Shown here: positions 1-10,728 of the stretch, one piece after another
Layout of the letters: each line of letters starts with the position of its first letter
How positions within the stretch are numbered: the first letter of the stretch is position 1
Source of the DNA: Aquilaria yunnanensis
Taxonomy: Eukaryota > Streptophyta > Magnoliopsida > Malvales > Thymelaeaceae
DNA length: 64,000 nt
Direction of reading: 5' to 3'
Assembly: GCA_039654915.1 (NCBI GenBank)
Contig: CM077593.1
Span: 76,798,501 to 76,862,500 of the forward strand
Notes under the pieces: generated by a model
The model's database searches: none
Told to the model about the DNA's origin: nothing
Seen by the model: the letters and a program-made list of their open reading frames with translations, nothing else
Translations under genes and position numbers: made by a program

Positions 1-775
1 ATGGTTAGACTAATAATTTTGAGGTCTTGACGAACACACTAGGTTCACTAAGGTTTCCTCATCATGGCCTTGAACCTTAAGGTACAGCTAAGGTCTTGAT
101 GGTGCTAAAGCTTCCACCTCATCTAATGGTGTATTGGTATAGCTCATCAACTAGTTTTCTTATAAGGTGCACTTCCCATCCATGAAACTATAAGAAAACC
201 CGTAGACCATAAGAGAGTTTTGGGAGTTCTGAAGTTCCATTGTGCAACTACAACCCTTAGGCACACTTAGGACCACTGATGCCCTCCCCTAGATCCTCTT
301 TTCCCTTCTTACATGGGTACCTCACAAAACTTTGATTTCCACTAGGAATTAATCTTTATATGAAGATTTGGCCATGGAATTTGAAGAAAAAGGGAGAGCT
401 ACGAGAATACAAAATTAATGATAATGAAAAGTAGCTTCAAAATGTCCCAAAATGGCTTAACAAGCCATCTTTCACTTTAGCCCAATAACTTAATTAGTTT
501 TGCCAAAAAGACCACTTGTTCAAATAGTGCTATAAGACTTGGCAATTTAGTCCAAATCTTTGGTTTCCAACCACTTAGGTCCAAAAAAACAACTTATGAG
601 CTCAAACACCAAACCTATCCCCTCAGGGTATGAAATGACCATTTCACCCCTGATGACACTTAGGTACCAAAATGACCTAGGAACCATCTAACCCTTAATA
701 TACTTGCTTGACTTGCTAAACAAAACAAATTGAGGTATTAACCATTGAAGGTCCACTACCTAGATGGCCATAACA
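1..775 (-). repeat. Tekay-like LTR fragment, type Y, cut by the window edge
   Basis: This is non-coding LTR sequence read on the minus strand. Its right end (GGCCATAACA at 766-775) matches the ends near 14636 and 60612, and about 400-775 aligns by eye with 14240-14636, including the shared phrase TTTTGCCAAAAAGACC. The first 400 bases resemble 59160-59370. No primer site or purine tract adjoins the right end, so it may be a solo LTR or the outer end of a 5' LTR. Small open frames inside it do not look coding. Confidence 0.6.
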
Positions 776-1974
776 GCTAAGAATGCTATAAATGTCATGA
801 AAAGAAGGCAAGAATGTAAAGGAAGACTTTGGAGATGAAGACATAACAAAGAACCATTGATTTAAAAAAAAACATCTCATTCATTGAAAAGTGAACCTGA
901 TTAGAGTTGGGATCATAGCATAAATAACCTTTTTATGTGACTTTATGCACTAAGAAGGCACAACGGATGGATTGCGTAGAAAGTTTATTTCTTTCTACAG
1001 GCGAAAGATGCATAAAACAGACATGTCCAAAGGTGCATAGATTTGTATAAGTAGGTTTACAATGATACAACATGAAGTATTGGGACTCAGAATTCAAAAC
1101 ATGGGAAGGAAGTCTATTAAAAAGAAAGATTTGTATCAGTAGGTTCAAATTATTCTTTATTCTGAGAGGATCTTTCATTATATAGGTGTGCCAACTAAAC
1201 AAGGAAATTAGAGCTATCCCTGTCAATTACATTAGAATGATCCTAAGAAGCTGTATATAGAAAGCTAACTCTCATTCCCTATTTATGAGAGTAAATATGG
1301 CCTAGATTAATGAGTCAGTTTCAACCATTACTTATGTACAAATACATGAATTTCTATTGACTTATCGATGGGGAGAACTCTAACGATCAAGTCAGTAAGG
1401 TATTCAATAGAGGACACAATGGTATAGGAGCTTTTCAATAATGTTACCTAGAGGCAATAGAGGTCTTTCTTAATTTATAGGTAGGATGGTAGTTAGCCTC
1501 ACTTTTGGCCTATGGGACCAATTAGGACATTTGTATAATGGCAGGGGATTCCTGCTAATCATACTGAAATCATTCCTAAGATAGATTGTGCAAACGTTAG
1601 TGCCACCCTGCAATAATTTTGAACCAATGGATTTTGTCGTATATGGGAACCTATGGAGCTAACATTCCAAGGGGTTACTTCAGGAAAATATTCCCAAGTA
1701 CTAAGGTCCATGTGTAGCATCTAAAGCCCTCCATGGAGGTATTGCCAAATTCTAGGGCTATCATTTTGGGGTGCTAACCTTTTTTACGAACTTGCCTACT
1801 CACACAGATCTTTAGGGTGATGAACTACATTATTCCATGGTTCGTTTAAGAAGGTTCCTTGATAGGGACACGTAAAGAATTTTCATGAAGGGAATATGAA
1901 ACCGAAGTATGTTTGGCTACCACTTGTCCTCGATAAATTGTCTGAATTGGGTATTATACTTCTACCATGCATTT
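776..1974. other. Unassigned intergenic or eroded repeat DNA
   Basis: AT-rich sequence between the type-Y LTR end and the copia fragment. I see no open frame with family motifs, no terminal repeats and no tandem array. It may be eroded retroelement sequence, but nothing in it supports a family. Confidence 0.4.
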
Positions 1975-2482
1975 TATTAGTCTCACTCTATTAAGGGGCC
2001 AAAAGATATCACTCCCATTATATATGAGGGACAAATCCTATCTTGATCATACAAAAACCCTCCGCATGATATGTGACATACCCAATGACCTCATTCATGT
2101 TCATTCAATTACGAGCAACAAAGGGAAGTATCAAAGTATGTGACTCACCTATAGTGGATGTTGATGACCTTAGGTAAAAGGACTACATATACATGATCAC
2201 TATGAGAATCACTTATGACACTTATATAATGATCCATGTAGCGTTCTCATGGTGGGTGATTCCAGTACACAAGTTGTCCACTTGTACCCATATGTAGACT
2301 ACATATCCCATATTTGTCGCCATATATGCTAGTCTTTATTTATTATTGCAACCCACTCCACAATAATACTAGACCAGGGACATTTAAGAATATCATTATT
2401 CTAGGGTTATAATTATGTTTGATTACATTACAGAGAAACGAACAACAAACATAATTATTGGAATGATGCGTTAATAAAATAA
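1975..2482 (-). repeat. Copia LTR fragment, minus-sense first part of a 3' LTR
   Basis: It aligns throughout with 8850-9371, the far part of the complete copia LTR, sharing for example the stretch around TATCACTCCC and the block ending TTAATAAAATA. It directly follows the pol stop codon on the minus strand, which is where the 3' LTR should start. The rest of that LTR is missing: homology stops abruptly near 1975. The 3' LTR is therefore truncated. Confidence 0.75.
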
Positions 2483-2583
2483 CCTTTTATCCATGTATCT
2501 AATACTGATGGATCTAGAATGGCTATCATGCTTTTGTTGTGTAAGGGGCTTTGTCAGTGGATTAGCAATGTTGTTATTTTTTT
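2471..2583 (-). pseudogene. Copia pol C-terminal tail (end of RNase H), detached
   Basis: The minus-strand frame reads ANPLTKPLTQQKH then IRYMD and stops at 2471. This is the standard C-terminus of plant copia polyproteins, after RNase H (the NVADPLTKPL type of motif). It should be joined to the reverse transcriptase that ends near 3265, but a 681-bp LTR piece sits between them and about 150 residues of RNase H are absent. It is a non-functional remnant, useful mainly as a marker of how the element was rearranged. Confidence 0.8.
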
Positions 2584-3264
2584 TGTTGGGTTTCGGGAGC
2601 CAAACAGCGCAGTGGAATTTAACCGAAACCCTGCAGGATCCAAGTGAAACGGGGTAAACCAGGTGTTCGAAAATTTTCATACCTAATTTTCGGTTAAGAT
2701 CTCTCACTCAACTGTAGAGTCGAATCACAAAACCTAAACAGTTGATGTGTTCAGGCTCTCTATGGTATCCACACGAGCCTCTCGGGATCACCATGCTTCC
2801 ACCACATCCCGGCAGATGCATTTCTCTTGCGCTCGCAGTGCTAGCTTGCGTCCTCCAAGGAATTGCAAGAGAAGAGTGCGGCTGTCCTTTTGGGAGGCTA
2901 GGGCAAGGAGACCTGTGAATTTCTCACTAAAAGTTGTATTTATAGTGAGACTCAACTTCCAGGCCTAATGGGTTTCAAAGTGCTAATCCAATTAGGCTTT
3001 AATTTAGGGCTTAATAATGGCTAAACTATTGGGCCCATTATTAATACGAAATTATTGTGAAACCAAAACCCAAATTATTAGCCCATGCACTCTAATGATC
3101 CAAATAGCTCTATGTGTGCGACCCAATAGGCTCTTACCACATTGGCAATGATCATAAATCATATTTATGATCATAAGCAATGAGCGGTGTCTAGCAAACA
3201 TCATTGCTACCCAAGTGACAAGATTGTCGATGATTCAACTAAACCTTTATGATCATCACCGATA
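2584..3264 (-). repeat. Misplaced half of a copia LTR inside pol
   Basis: It is nearly identical to 8016-8697 of the complete LTR and begins at the same terminal TGTTGGGTTTC. Only this half is present: homology stops at 3264 exactly where the reverse transcriptase frame starts. On the minus strand it lies between reverse transcriptase and the RNase H tail, where no LTR belongs. Left of 2584 is a run of T and no target duplication, so simple insertion does not explain it. Confidence 0.8.
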
Positions 3265-5639
3265 CCATGTGACATGGGCAAGAATCCTTTCTTGGAATCT
3301 TGCATGCTAAACCTCTTTAGCACCTTGTCAATATATGTACTTTGACTTAGGCCAAGAAGCTTTCTATATCTATCTCTATAGATCCTGATGCCTAACACAT
3401 AGGCTGCTTTACCCAAGTCCTTCATAGAGAAACATTTCCCTAGCCAAGTCTTCACAGACCGTAACTCAGGAATGTCATTTCTGATGAGTAGTATGCCATC
3501 TACATACAACACCAAGAAGACAATAGCGCTCCCACTAACCTTCTTGTAGACACAAGGTTCATCTTCATTTTTTATAAAACCAAACTCTTTGATTGCTTCA
3601 TCAAAATGAAGATTCCAACTTTGAGAAGATTGCTTCAGTCCATAAATGGACCTTTGCAATTTGCACACTTTATTAGCATTCTCAGGAGTGACAGAACCCT
3701 CAGGTTGTGTCATGTACACATCCTCAAGTAGCTTTCCATTTAGGAATGCAATTTTGACATCCATTTGCCATATCTCATAATCATAGTGTGCAGCAATAGC
3801 AAACAAAATTTGGATGGATTTAAGAAAAGCAACTGGTGAAAAAGTTTCATCATAGTCAATACCATGAATTTGCTTGCAACTTTTTGCAACCAATCATCCC
3901 TTAAAGGTAATCACATTACCATCCATGTCAGTTTTCTTCTTGAAAACCCATTTGCACCCTATGGGTTTTACCCTTTCAGGTGGGTCAACCAAAGTCCATA
4001 CTTCGTTTTCATACCTGGATTCCATCTCGGATTTCATGGCCACTAGCCACTTCTTAGAGTCAGGCCTCGACATAGCTTCTTGGTAGGTTGTGGGCTCATC
4101 CTGATCCATGAGCATTACATCACTGGTGTGAGTCATGAGAAATCCATATCTCTCTGGCTCACGCCGAATCCTACAAGACCTACGTGGGCTCTGTGCTACA
4201 GGAACAGACTCTTGAACGACATCTTGCAGTGTCTGTTCAGGTTCCATTTCAGGTTCGATGTCTCCTTGTTGTTCTTGAATTTCTTCAAGTTCTACTTTCC
4301 TCCCACTGGTTCCTTTAGAGATAGACTCTTTCTCCAAAAAGACACCAGTTCGAGCAACAAACACTTTTTGCTCAGAAGGATTGTAGAAATAGTAACCCTT
4401 TGTTTCTTTGGGATAGCTAACAAAAAGACATTTTTGAGATTTGGGCCCTAGTTTGTCAGACGATTGACGTTTCACATAAGCATCACAGCCCCAAATCTTC
4501 ATAAAAGACAAATTGGGACGCCTCCCACTCCATATCTCATATGGTGTCTTTTGAATCGACCTAGATGGAACTCGGTTTAGTGTAAAAGTGGCTGTCTCTA
4601 GAGCATGTCCCCAAAAGAAGTTTGGAAGGTCAGCTTGACTCATCATAAAGCGAACCATCTCTAACAGAGTTTGATTTCTCCTTTCAGATACACCATTCCA
4701 TTGAGGTGTACTTGGTGGAGTGAGTTGTGATACTATACCACACTCTTTTTGATAGTCAAGGAATTCTCGATCCAAGTACTCTCCACCTCGATCTAATGAA
4801 AGCACTTTAATACCCTTCCCGAGTTGATTCTTTACTTCATTCTTGAATTCTTTGAACTTTTCAAAGGATTCTGACTTATGTCTCATGAGATACACATAGC
4901 CATATCTGCTAAAGTCATCAGTGAAAATAATGAAGTATTGGAAACCTCCTCTAGCTTGTGTAGACATAGGGCCACATACATCACTATGTATGAGTCCTAG
5001 TAAGTCATTAGCCCTTTCACTTTGCCCTGTGAATGGGGCTTTGGTCATCTTGCCCAACAAACATGACTCACATGTCTCATATGATTCAAAATCAAATGAG
5101 TCCAAGAGTCCATCCTTATGGAGCTTAGATATGCGGGTCTCATTTATATGGCCCAAGCGACAGTACCAGAGATAGGTCGGGTTTGAATCATTTAATCTGG
5201 CCTTCTTGGTATTCACATTATAGATTGGATCTTCGAGGTCTAGAACATACAACCCATTGCAAAGTTGGGCACTACCATAAAATATTTCATTCAAATAAAT
5301 AGAACAACATTTTTCCTTTATTATAAATGAAAAACCTTTCTTGTCCAAACAAGAAACAGAAATCAAATTTCTACTAATAGTAGGCATAAAGTAGCAGTTG
5401 TCTAATTCTAAAACTAATCCACTAGGTAAAGTGAGAACATAAGTCCCTATGGCTAAGGCAGCAACCCTTGCTCCATTTCCAACACGTAGGTCCACTTCAC
5501 CTCGGGCCAATCTTCTACTTCTACTTAGATCCTGCACATTTGCACAAATGTGAGATCCACATCCAGTATCCAATACCCAAGATGAGGAAGTAGAAAAGTT
5601 AGCCTCTATAACAAGAATACCTGAAGTGGAAGTCTTACT
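3265..5639 (-). pseudogene. Ty1/copia pol: protease, integrase, reverse transcriptase (RNase H lost)
   Basis: The minus-strand frame carries domains in copia order. The protease has WVLDTGCGSH near 5570. The integrase has a CESCLLGK zinc region, then SDVCGP, LDRGGEY and NGVSERRNQT, which hold the D, D and E of the catalytic triad. Reverse transcriptase starts near EVWTLVDPP and includes DETFSPVAF. The frame runs unbroken except for one TGA at 3894-3896, where the family normally has arginine (a likely CGA to TGA change). The reverse transcriptase active site reads YVDG instead of YVDD, so one catalytic aspartate is lost. After MSHGI at 3265 the frame enters misplaced LTR, removing RNase H. 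The style of gag and pol fits the Tork/Angela side of copia, though lineage needs a phylogeny. The element is dead as a source of enzyme. Confidence 0.93.
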
Positions 5640-6463
5640 TCCCTTTTCCTTAGCAAGTTCTTCAAGATAGAGCTCGCAGTTATGCTTCCAGTGTCCAGGT
5701 TGCTTATAATGGAAGCACTCCCCTTCCTTTGCCACACCACCCTTTGGTTTCAGTGCAGCTGAAGAAGAACTAGCATTGGACTTTCCATTAGCTTTATCCT
5801 TCTTCTTGTTGGCTTTTCCCTTTCCCTTGCCCTTTTCAACCATCAAAATGGGCTTAGCCTTCTTAAGGTTTTGCTCAGCAGTTCTCAACATGTTGAGCAA
5901 TTCAGGGAGAGACTTGTCTAGGTTGTTCATGTTATAGTTCATGATGAACTGACTGTAGCTTTCAGGCAACGATTGCAAGACTACATCAATAGCCAACTCT
6001 TTCTGAAGTGCAAATCCCAAATTCTTAAGATTCTCAATGTACCCAATCATCTTGAGCACATGAGGACCCACGGACTTCCCTCAGACATCTTGCACTGAAA
6101 TAATGCCTTAGAGGTCTCAAACCTCTCATGCCTGGGTTGCTCTTGGAAAAGCATTTTGAGATGCTCGATCATATCGAACACCCCCATGTTCTCATGTTGC
6201 TTCTGAAGCTTAGATTCCATGGTAATAAGCATGAGGCATGCAACATCCAAAGCATCATCAGAATGCTTCTTGTGACCATCCCTTTCAGCTCTTGGAGTAG
6301 TGGCAGCAGGCTCATTCGGAATGGGCTGCTGTAGGAGATAAGCCTTTCTCCCTTGTTTGAGGACTATCCTCAAGTTTCGGTACCATTTGAGAAAGTTGGT
6401 CCCATTCAGTTTTTCCTTCTCAAGGATCGATCGCAACGAAAGTGTCGATGTGTTTTGTGCCAT
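5640..6463 (-). pseudogene. Ty1/copia gag (capsid and nucleocapsid)
   Basis: The ATG at 6463 opens a frame with a typical copia gag start (SLRSILEKEKLNGTNF), an Asp-rich helical capsid region and, near 5715, the zinc knuckle CFHYKQPGHWKHNC that binds genomic RNA. A lysine/glycine-rich basic stretch precedes the knuckle. The first frame ends near 6047 and the second is open from 6071, so a single-base frameshift near 6075-6080 breaks gag between the SEGS and PHVLKMIGY segments. The gag frame then continues straight into protease, as usual in copia, where gag-pol is one reading frame. Confidence 0.9.
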
Positions 6464-8002
6464 GGTTATCTACAACAGTAAATATGCAGTGTACGAGTCA
6501 TGTATTTTAATTCATTTAATAAGGACTTTTATTAAACGATACTCCCACTATTTTCCTCAAAATAATAGCCCTCGATATTATTTCAGAACACCTCGGCGCT
6601 AAGGTATTCTAGAGTGCCAAGATCCATATTTGACCACAACCTGAGTCAGCTTTGGCTTTTCTCTCAAGTTACAGCTATTTAGGTAGGCAACTCCTTGCCA
6701 ATTGCATCCCATGCAACTCTTGGATAGTTGGGTGAACAACACTTGTCCAAGCTCATCTCATGAACTTAAGCCCAACTCTATGCCTCTAAGTCCCTAATCC
6801 TATTAGGATGACTTAGTTAAGTCGAACCCAAAGTTAGCAGTTTGGATATCACTATTATCCCATCGTGCCTTACCAAGATGAACATAGGTGCTTTGCTTTG
6901 GCAAACCCACCTAATGTTGATCAAAGTCTTGACGAGTGCCAACATTTGGAAGGCATCACATTTAATGACTTAATATTTGTTTGAGGGATTTTTTCTTTTG
7001 ATCTCACCAATTTGTTATCTCCGGTTGTTTTATACATGCATCACATACAAATATAAAACATGCATCTTATGCTTATAAGAAATAAACGTGACATGGTTAT
7101 AGCCCAAACTATGTGATATTCTCAAGCCAATGAGAATATCATAAAAGCCTAAGAAAAGAAAAGAGTCTTCACAAGCTCCTTCTCTTCCTTTCTTGGCTGC
7201 CCTTTTGTTGTCACCTCCTTGGACATACCTCCTTGCATGATCCTTGGACATACCACCTTGAATGAGCCCATAATGCACCACTAAATCAATAATAGAAACC
7301 TCGAGTTACATTCGAGGGGAGTAAGGTGAGAAGAGAATGTACAATGAGAGTGATAAGAAAGGCACAACTCACAGGCCGTATTTACAAGTACAACCAATCA
7401 AGGGCTATAACCATGCACCATGCTTCAAACACCAATCAGCATATCATGTCAAATCTCATTCAACAAAGATGCATGCCAATTTTTGCGCGTTGATTAACCA
7501 GTTTTTATTTATGTGGCGATTCGCATACGGCGGTCCCGCTGGCCAGTCAGCGGGTGGTGGTTCCGCTGATCGGTCAACAGACGGGGTCAATGGAAGCCGC
7601 TCTTGCGGGGGGCGTAGGGGGCAGCGCCCCTCGGCGCAAAAAAATTGTCTTACTATTGCTTAGCCCGAAATCTTCTATTTCGAGCAAGTAGGCACCCGAG
7701 ACTTCTCCATTTGAGCCACCAAAAATACCTTCCTTTCGGTGCCCGAACAGGCCGAATCCGAACAAAGGTAGGGTTTTTGCAACTATTGCAAGAATCCTAA
7801 TCCATATAGGTATCTCATACCAATCAATTTCAGGTTAATCTCATTAACCAATTTGTGTCGTTTCCTCATATATCTCATATGTTCATTATGAATTTTGGTT
7901 TCATGCATCATGAATCAATCTAATTAATCATGGCCGAAAAGCATCCGAACACATAGCATCATGCGATTCAACACTCAATCCCGATTTAGGGTTTCACCAG
8001 TA
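6464..8002 (-). other. Copia leader between 5' LTR and gag, with a GC-rich island
   Basis: This 1.5-kb untranslated leader lies between the primer site and the gag start. It has no convincing frame. Most is AT-rich, but about 7520-7640 is strongly GC-rich with inverted C/G runs (for example GGCAGCGCCCC) that could fold in the RNA. Packaging and dimerisation signals usually lie in this region in retroelements; assigning that role here is inference. Confidence 0.6.
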
Positions 8003-8014
8003 GCTCTGATACCA
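8003..8014 (-). other. Primer binding site of the copia element
   Basis: The minus strand reads TGGTATCAGAGC, complementary to the 3' end of plant initiator methionine tRNA, one base from the LTR end at 8016. It fixes the element's orientation (5' LTR on the right) and the inner LTR boundary. Confidence 0.95.
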
Positions 8015-8015
8015 C

Positions 8016-9371
8016 TGTTGGGTTTCAGGAGCCAAACAGCTCAGCGGAATTTAACCGAAACCCTCCAGGATCTAAGTGAAACGGGGTAAACTGGGTGTTC
8101 AAAAATTTTCATACCTAATTTTCGGTTGAGATCTCTCACTCAACTGTAGAGTCGAATCACAAAACCTGAACAGTTGACGTGTTCAGGCTCTCTATGGTAT
8201 CCACACGAGCCTCTCAGGATCACCACGCTCCCACCACATCCCGGCAGATGCGTTTCTCTTGCGCCCGCAGTGCTAGCTTGCATCCTCCAAGGAATTGCAA
8301 AAGAAGAGTGCGGCTGTCCTTTTGGGAGGCTAGGGCAAGGAGACCTATGAATTTCTCACTAGAAGTTGTATTTATAGTGAGACTCAACTTCCAGGCCTAA
8401 TGGGTTTCAAAGCCCTAATACAATTAGGATTTAATTTTGGGCTTAATAATGGCTCAACTCTTGGGCCCATTATTAATACGAAATTAAAGTGAAACCATAA
8501 CCCAAATAATTAGCCCATGCACTCTAATGATCCAAATAGCTCTATGTGTGTGACCCAATAGGCTCTTATCACGTTGGCAATGATCATAAATCACATTTAT
8601 GATCATAAGCAATGAGCGGTGTCTAGCAACACATCATTACTACCCAAGTGACAAGATTGTCGATGATTCGACTAAACCTTTATGATCATCACCGATATAT
8701 GCCATTGTCCCTTTATCCAAGATATCAAGACTAAGCACGAGACATGGAATGTGTCACTCTCGTATAGCCCAATCTTTGGTTTCTTGATTACCGAGAAGAC
8801 TAACTTAAGCTGATGACATTGATATCATATATCAACTCATCCGAGCATGGCCATGCATTTTCTAAGTCTCACTCTATCAAGGGGCCCGAAGATATCACTC
8901 CCGTTACATAGGAGGGACAAATCTCATCCTGATCATACAAATCCCTCCGCATGATATGTGACATACCCAATGACCTCCTTCAAATCCACTCAGTTACGAG
9001 CAACAAAGGAAAGTATCAAAGTATGTCACTCACATGTAGGGAACCTTGATGATCTTAGGTCGAAGGATTACATATACCATGATCACTATGAGAATCACTT
9101 ATGAAACTCATATAACGATCAATGTAGTGTTCTCATGGTGGGTCGGTCCAGTACACAAGTTCTCCAACTGGTACCCATATGTAGACTACATATCTCATAT
9201 TAGTCTCCATATATGCTAGTCGTAATGTATTATTGCAACCCGCTCCACAATAATACTAGACCAGGGACGTTTAAGAATATCATTATTCTAGGGTTACAAT
9301 TATGTTTATTACATTACACGGAAACAAAACAACAAACATAATTGCTGGATTAATGCCTTAATAAAATATCA
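8016..9371 (-). mobile_element. Complete 5' LTR of the copia element (1356 bp)
   Basis: The inner end is TG next to the primer site; the outer end is CA at 9370-9371 (minus-sense start TGATATTTTATTAA), where homology to the left copy at 2482 stops. Its two parts are duplicated separately at 2584-3264 and 1975-2482, while the middle (about 8698-8850) has no second copy in the window. The next five bases, TGACT, have no match on the left side because the 3' LTR is truncated. Confidence 0.85.
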
Positions 9372-9376
9372 TGACT

Positions 9377-9641
9377 CAATGTGCAGGAATACCATCATCT
9401 CATGATTGTATTTTGGGCACAACACTAACATTTGTTGCTTTTACTCATCAATTCATTGGAAATCGCCCTATGGCAAAAATAGTGGCATGGTTGTTTAACG
9501 TAGTTCAAAGGAAAAGTAAGTCTCTCCAACAATATATCAACACGTTCAACCTAGAGGCCCCAAAATTCATTGACTTATTTCTTGAGGTTCATATCCTCAT
9601 GATAACATAGGGCCTCCAAAAAGGTTCTACTTTTGCTTTTG
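9377..9641 (+). pseudogene. Tat-type Ty3/gypsy gag fragment
   Basis: The frame from 9377 contains HQFIGNR, LFNVVQRKSKSLQQYINTFN and LEAPKF, the helical core of plant retrotransposon gag. The same segments appear in the Tat gag near 41030-40870 (QFIGSR, YVERFNQEA) and at 16120-16330. It is abruptly bounded by the copia LTR on the left and an LTR start (TGTTTCGACTCTCC) on the right. Only about 90 residues remain. Confidence 0.75.
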
Positions 9642-9848
9642 TGTTTCGACTCTCCAAGTGGGAAGCTTAGGCAAGGAAGGTAAAGTAATTAAATCCTAGT
9701 TTGGAACCTTATTTTAATCTTACATAGCAAGATTAAGTATGTTGGGCAAAGTTCATTGAGTTCTGAGAAGTTTAAGGCACCAAATAGGGTTTGGGGGCAA
9801 AACCAAACCTTTCCTTTAAACCCAAAATTAGCTCAAATAAACAACGAT
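9642..9848 (+). repeat. Short 5' piece of a Tekay-like LTR
   Basis: It aligns with the first 200 bases of the solo LTR at 20193 and with the reverse complement of 60400-60612, sharing ACATAGCAAGA and GGGCAAAGTTCA-like phrases. It starts with TGTTTCGACTCTCC directly after Tat gag and stops at the primer site of a Tat LTR. Confidence 0.6.
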
Positions 9849-10034
9849 TTCCCATAGACGGTGCCAAATGATGTATTAGGACATTGTCTGTGTAAAACAT
9901 GCTGGACCTCCGGTAGGACTTCACCTGAGTGGTTTCTGTAGGACTTAAAGACTGTGGGTTAGGAGCTCCCTATAGTGTTTTCTAGGGGAGGAGTCTCCAA
10001 CGCCCAAGTCAGTTTTTGGGAGAGAAGTTGCTAG
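9849..10034 (-). repeat. Tat-type primer site plus LTR fragment
   Basis: Positions 9849-9868 (CCCATAGACGGTGCCAAA) match the primer site of the Tat element at 41919-41937 with one substitution. The LTR starts at 9869 with TGATG and shares GGTTAGGAGCTCC and GCCCAAGTCAGT with the 741-bp Tat LTRs. Only about the first 165 bases can be aligned. Confidence 0.65.
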
Positions 10035-10728
10035 CATCAATAAAATATATGAAATCTACTATAGGCCCAATGTAGTTTTATGGGCTAATAAATGCACATA
10101 TATTTGAGTCCCATGGGACTCCTCTTCATCCTAGTCCTCCCACGGGCGTTAGTCCATGCCTAGCAAATTCTAGCGACTAACTCACTCTTAGTAAACCTTA
10201 GATTACCAATGCAGTAATTGTAGCCTTCCTTCGATTGTTGTGTAGGTGAACCTGGTGGATGCTCCTTTCTTGCATTGTAAGAAACTTTTTAGGTGTACTA
10301 GGCTCCCGCATAGTGCCTTGAGCCTTTGGCTCACCTAGGCAACTATGGTACTAAGCCTCCACCCAATTAGGGATACCAAGCTCCCACTTGGCATCTTGAG
10401 CTAATGTGCCTACCTAGACCACCGAGGTACTAAGCCTCACCTTTTAGCCTACCAAGGATGCACTAAGCTTTCACTTGTGCCTCAATGCATAACCTGGCAA
10501 GGCCAGAAGTGCACTAAGCCTTCATCCATCGAGCTCCACTATCCACCAGTACTTGGTTCACACTACTATGGTAAGACTTCCTATGGATGGACTTAACATA
10601 TACACTAGGGTTTCTAATTGGTGTCCTTAGCCTTAAGCCTTTAACTAGGCCACCAATGTTTGTAAAGCCCCTTGACCTTCCTAGTGGCCTTATTGTAGCA
10701 CTTGAAACTTCTTTTGAATTACTTCCAT
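10035..10728 (-). repeat. Type-Y Tekay-like LTR, left portion
   Basis: It aligns with 48800-48864 plus 58764-59300, sharing GGTGTACTAGGCT and CTCACCTAGGCAACTATGGTAC. It stops at the TCCAT target duplication of the solo LTR and resumes at 13211. The far-left end of the LTR is missing, replaced by the Tat fragment. Confidence 0.65.

Noticed and set aside
8003..8014. tRNA-like sequence at the primer sites (also 25676 and 51398)
   Set aside because: Only the 12 or so bases complementary to the tRNA end are present; no tRNA gene fold is there.
2747..8400. A 73-residue frame present twice (2747-2968 and 8179-8400), which could be taken for a conserved small gene
   Set aside because: It lies inside the duplicated copia LTR on the strand opposite the element, so duplication alone explains its conservation.
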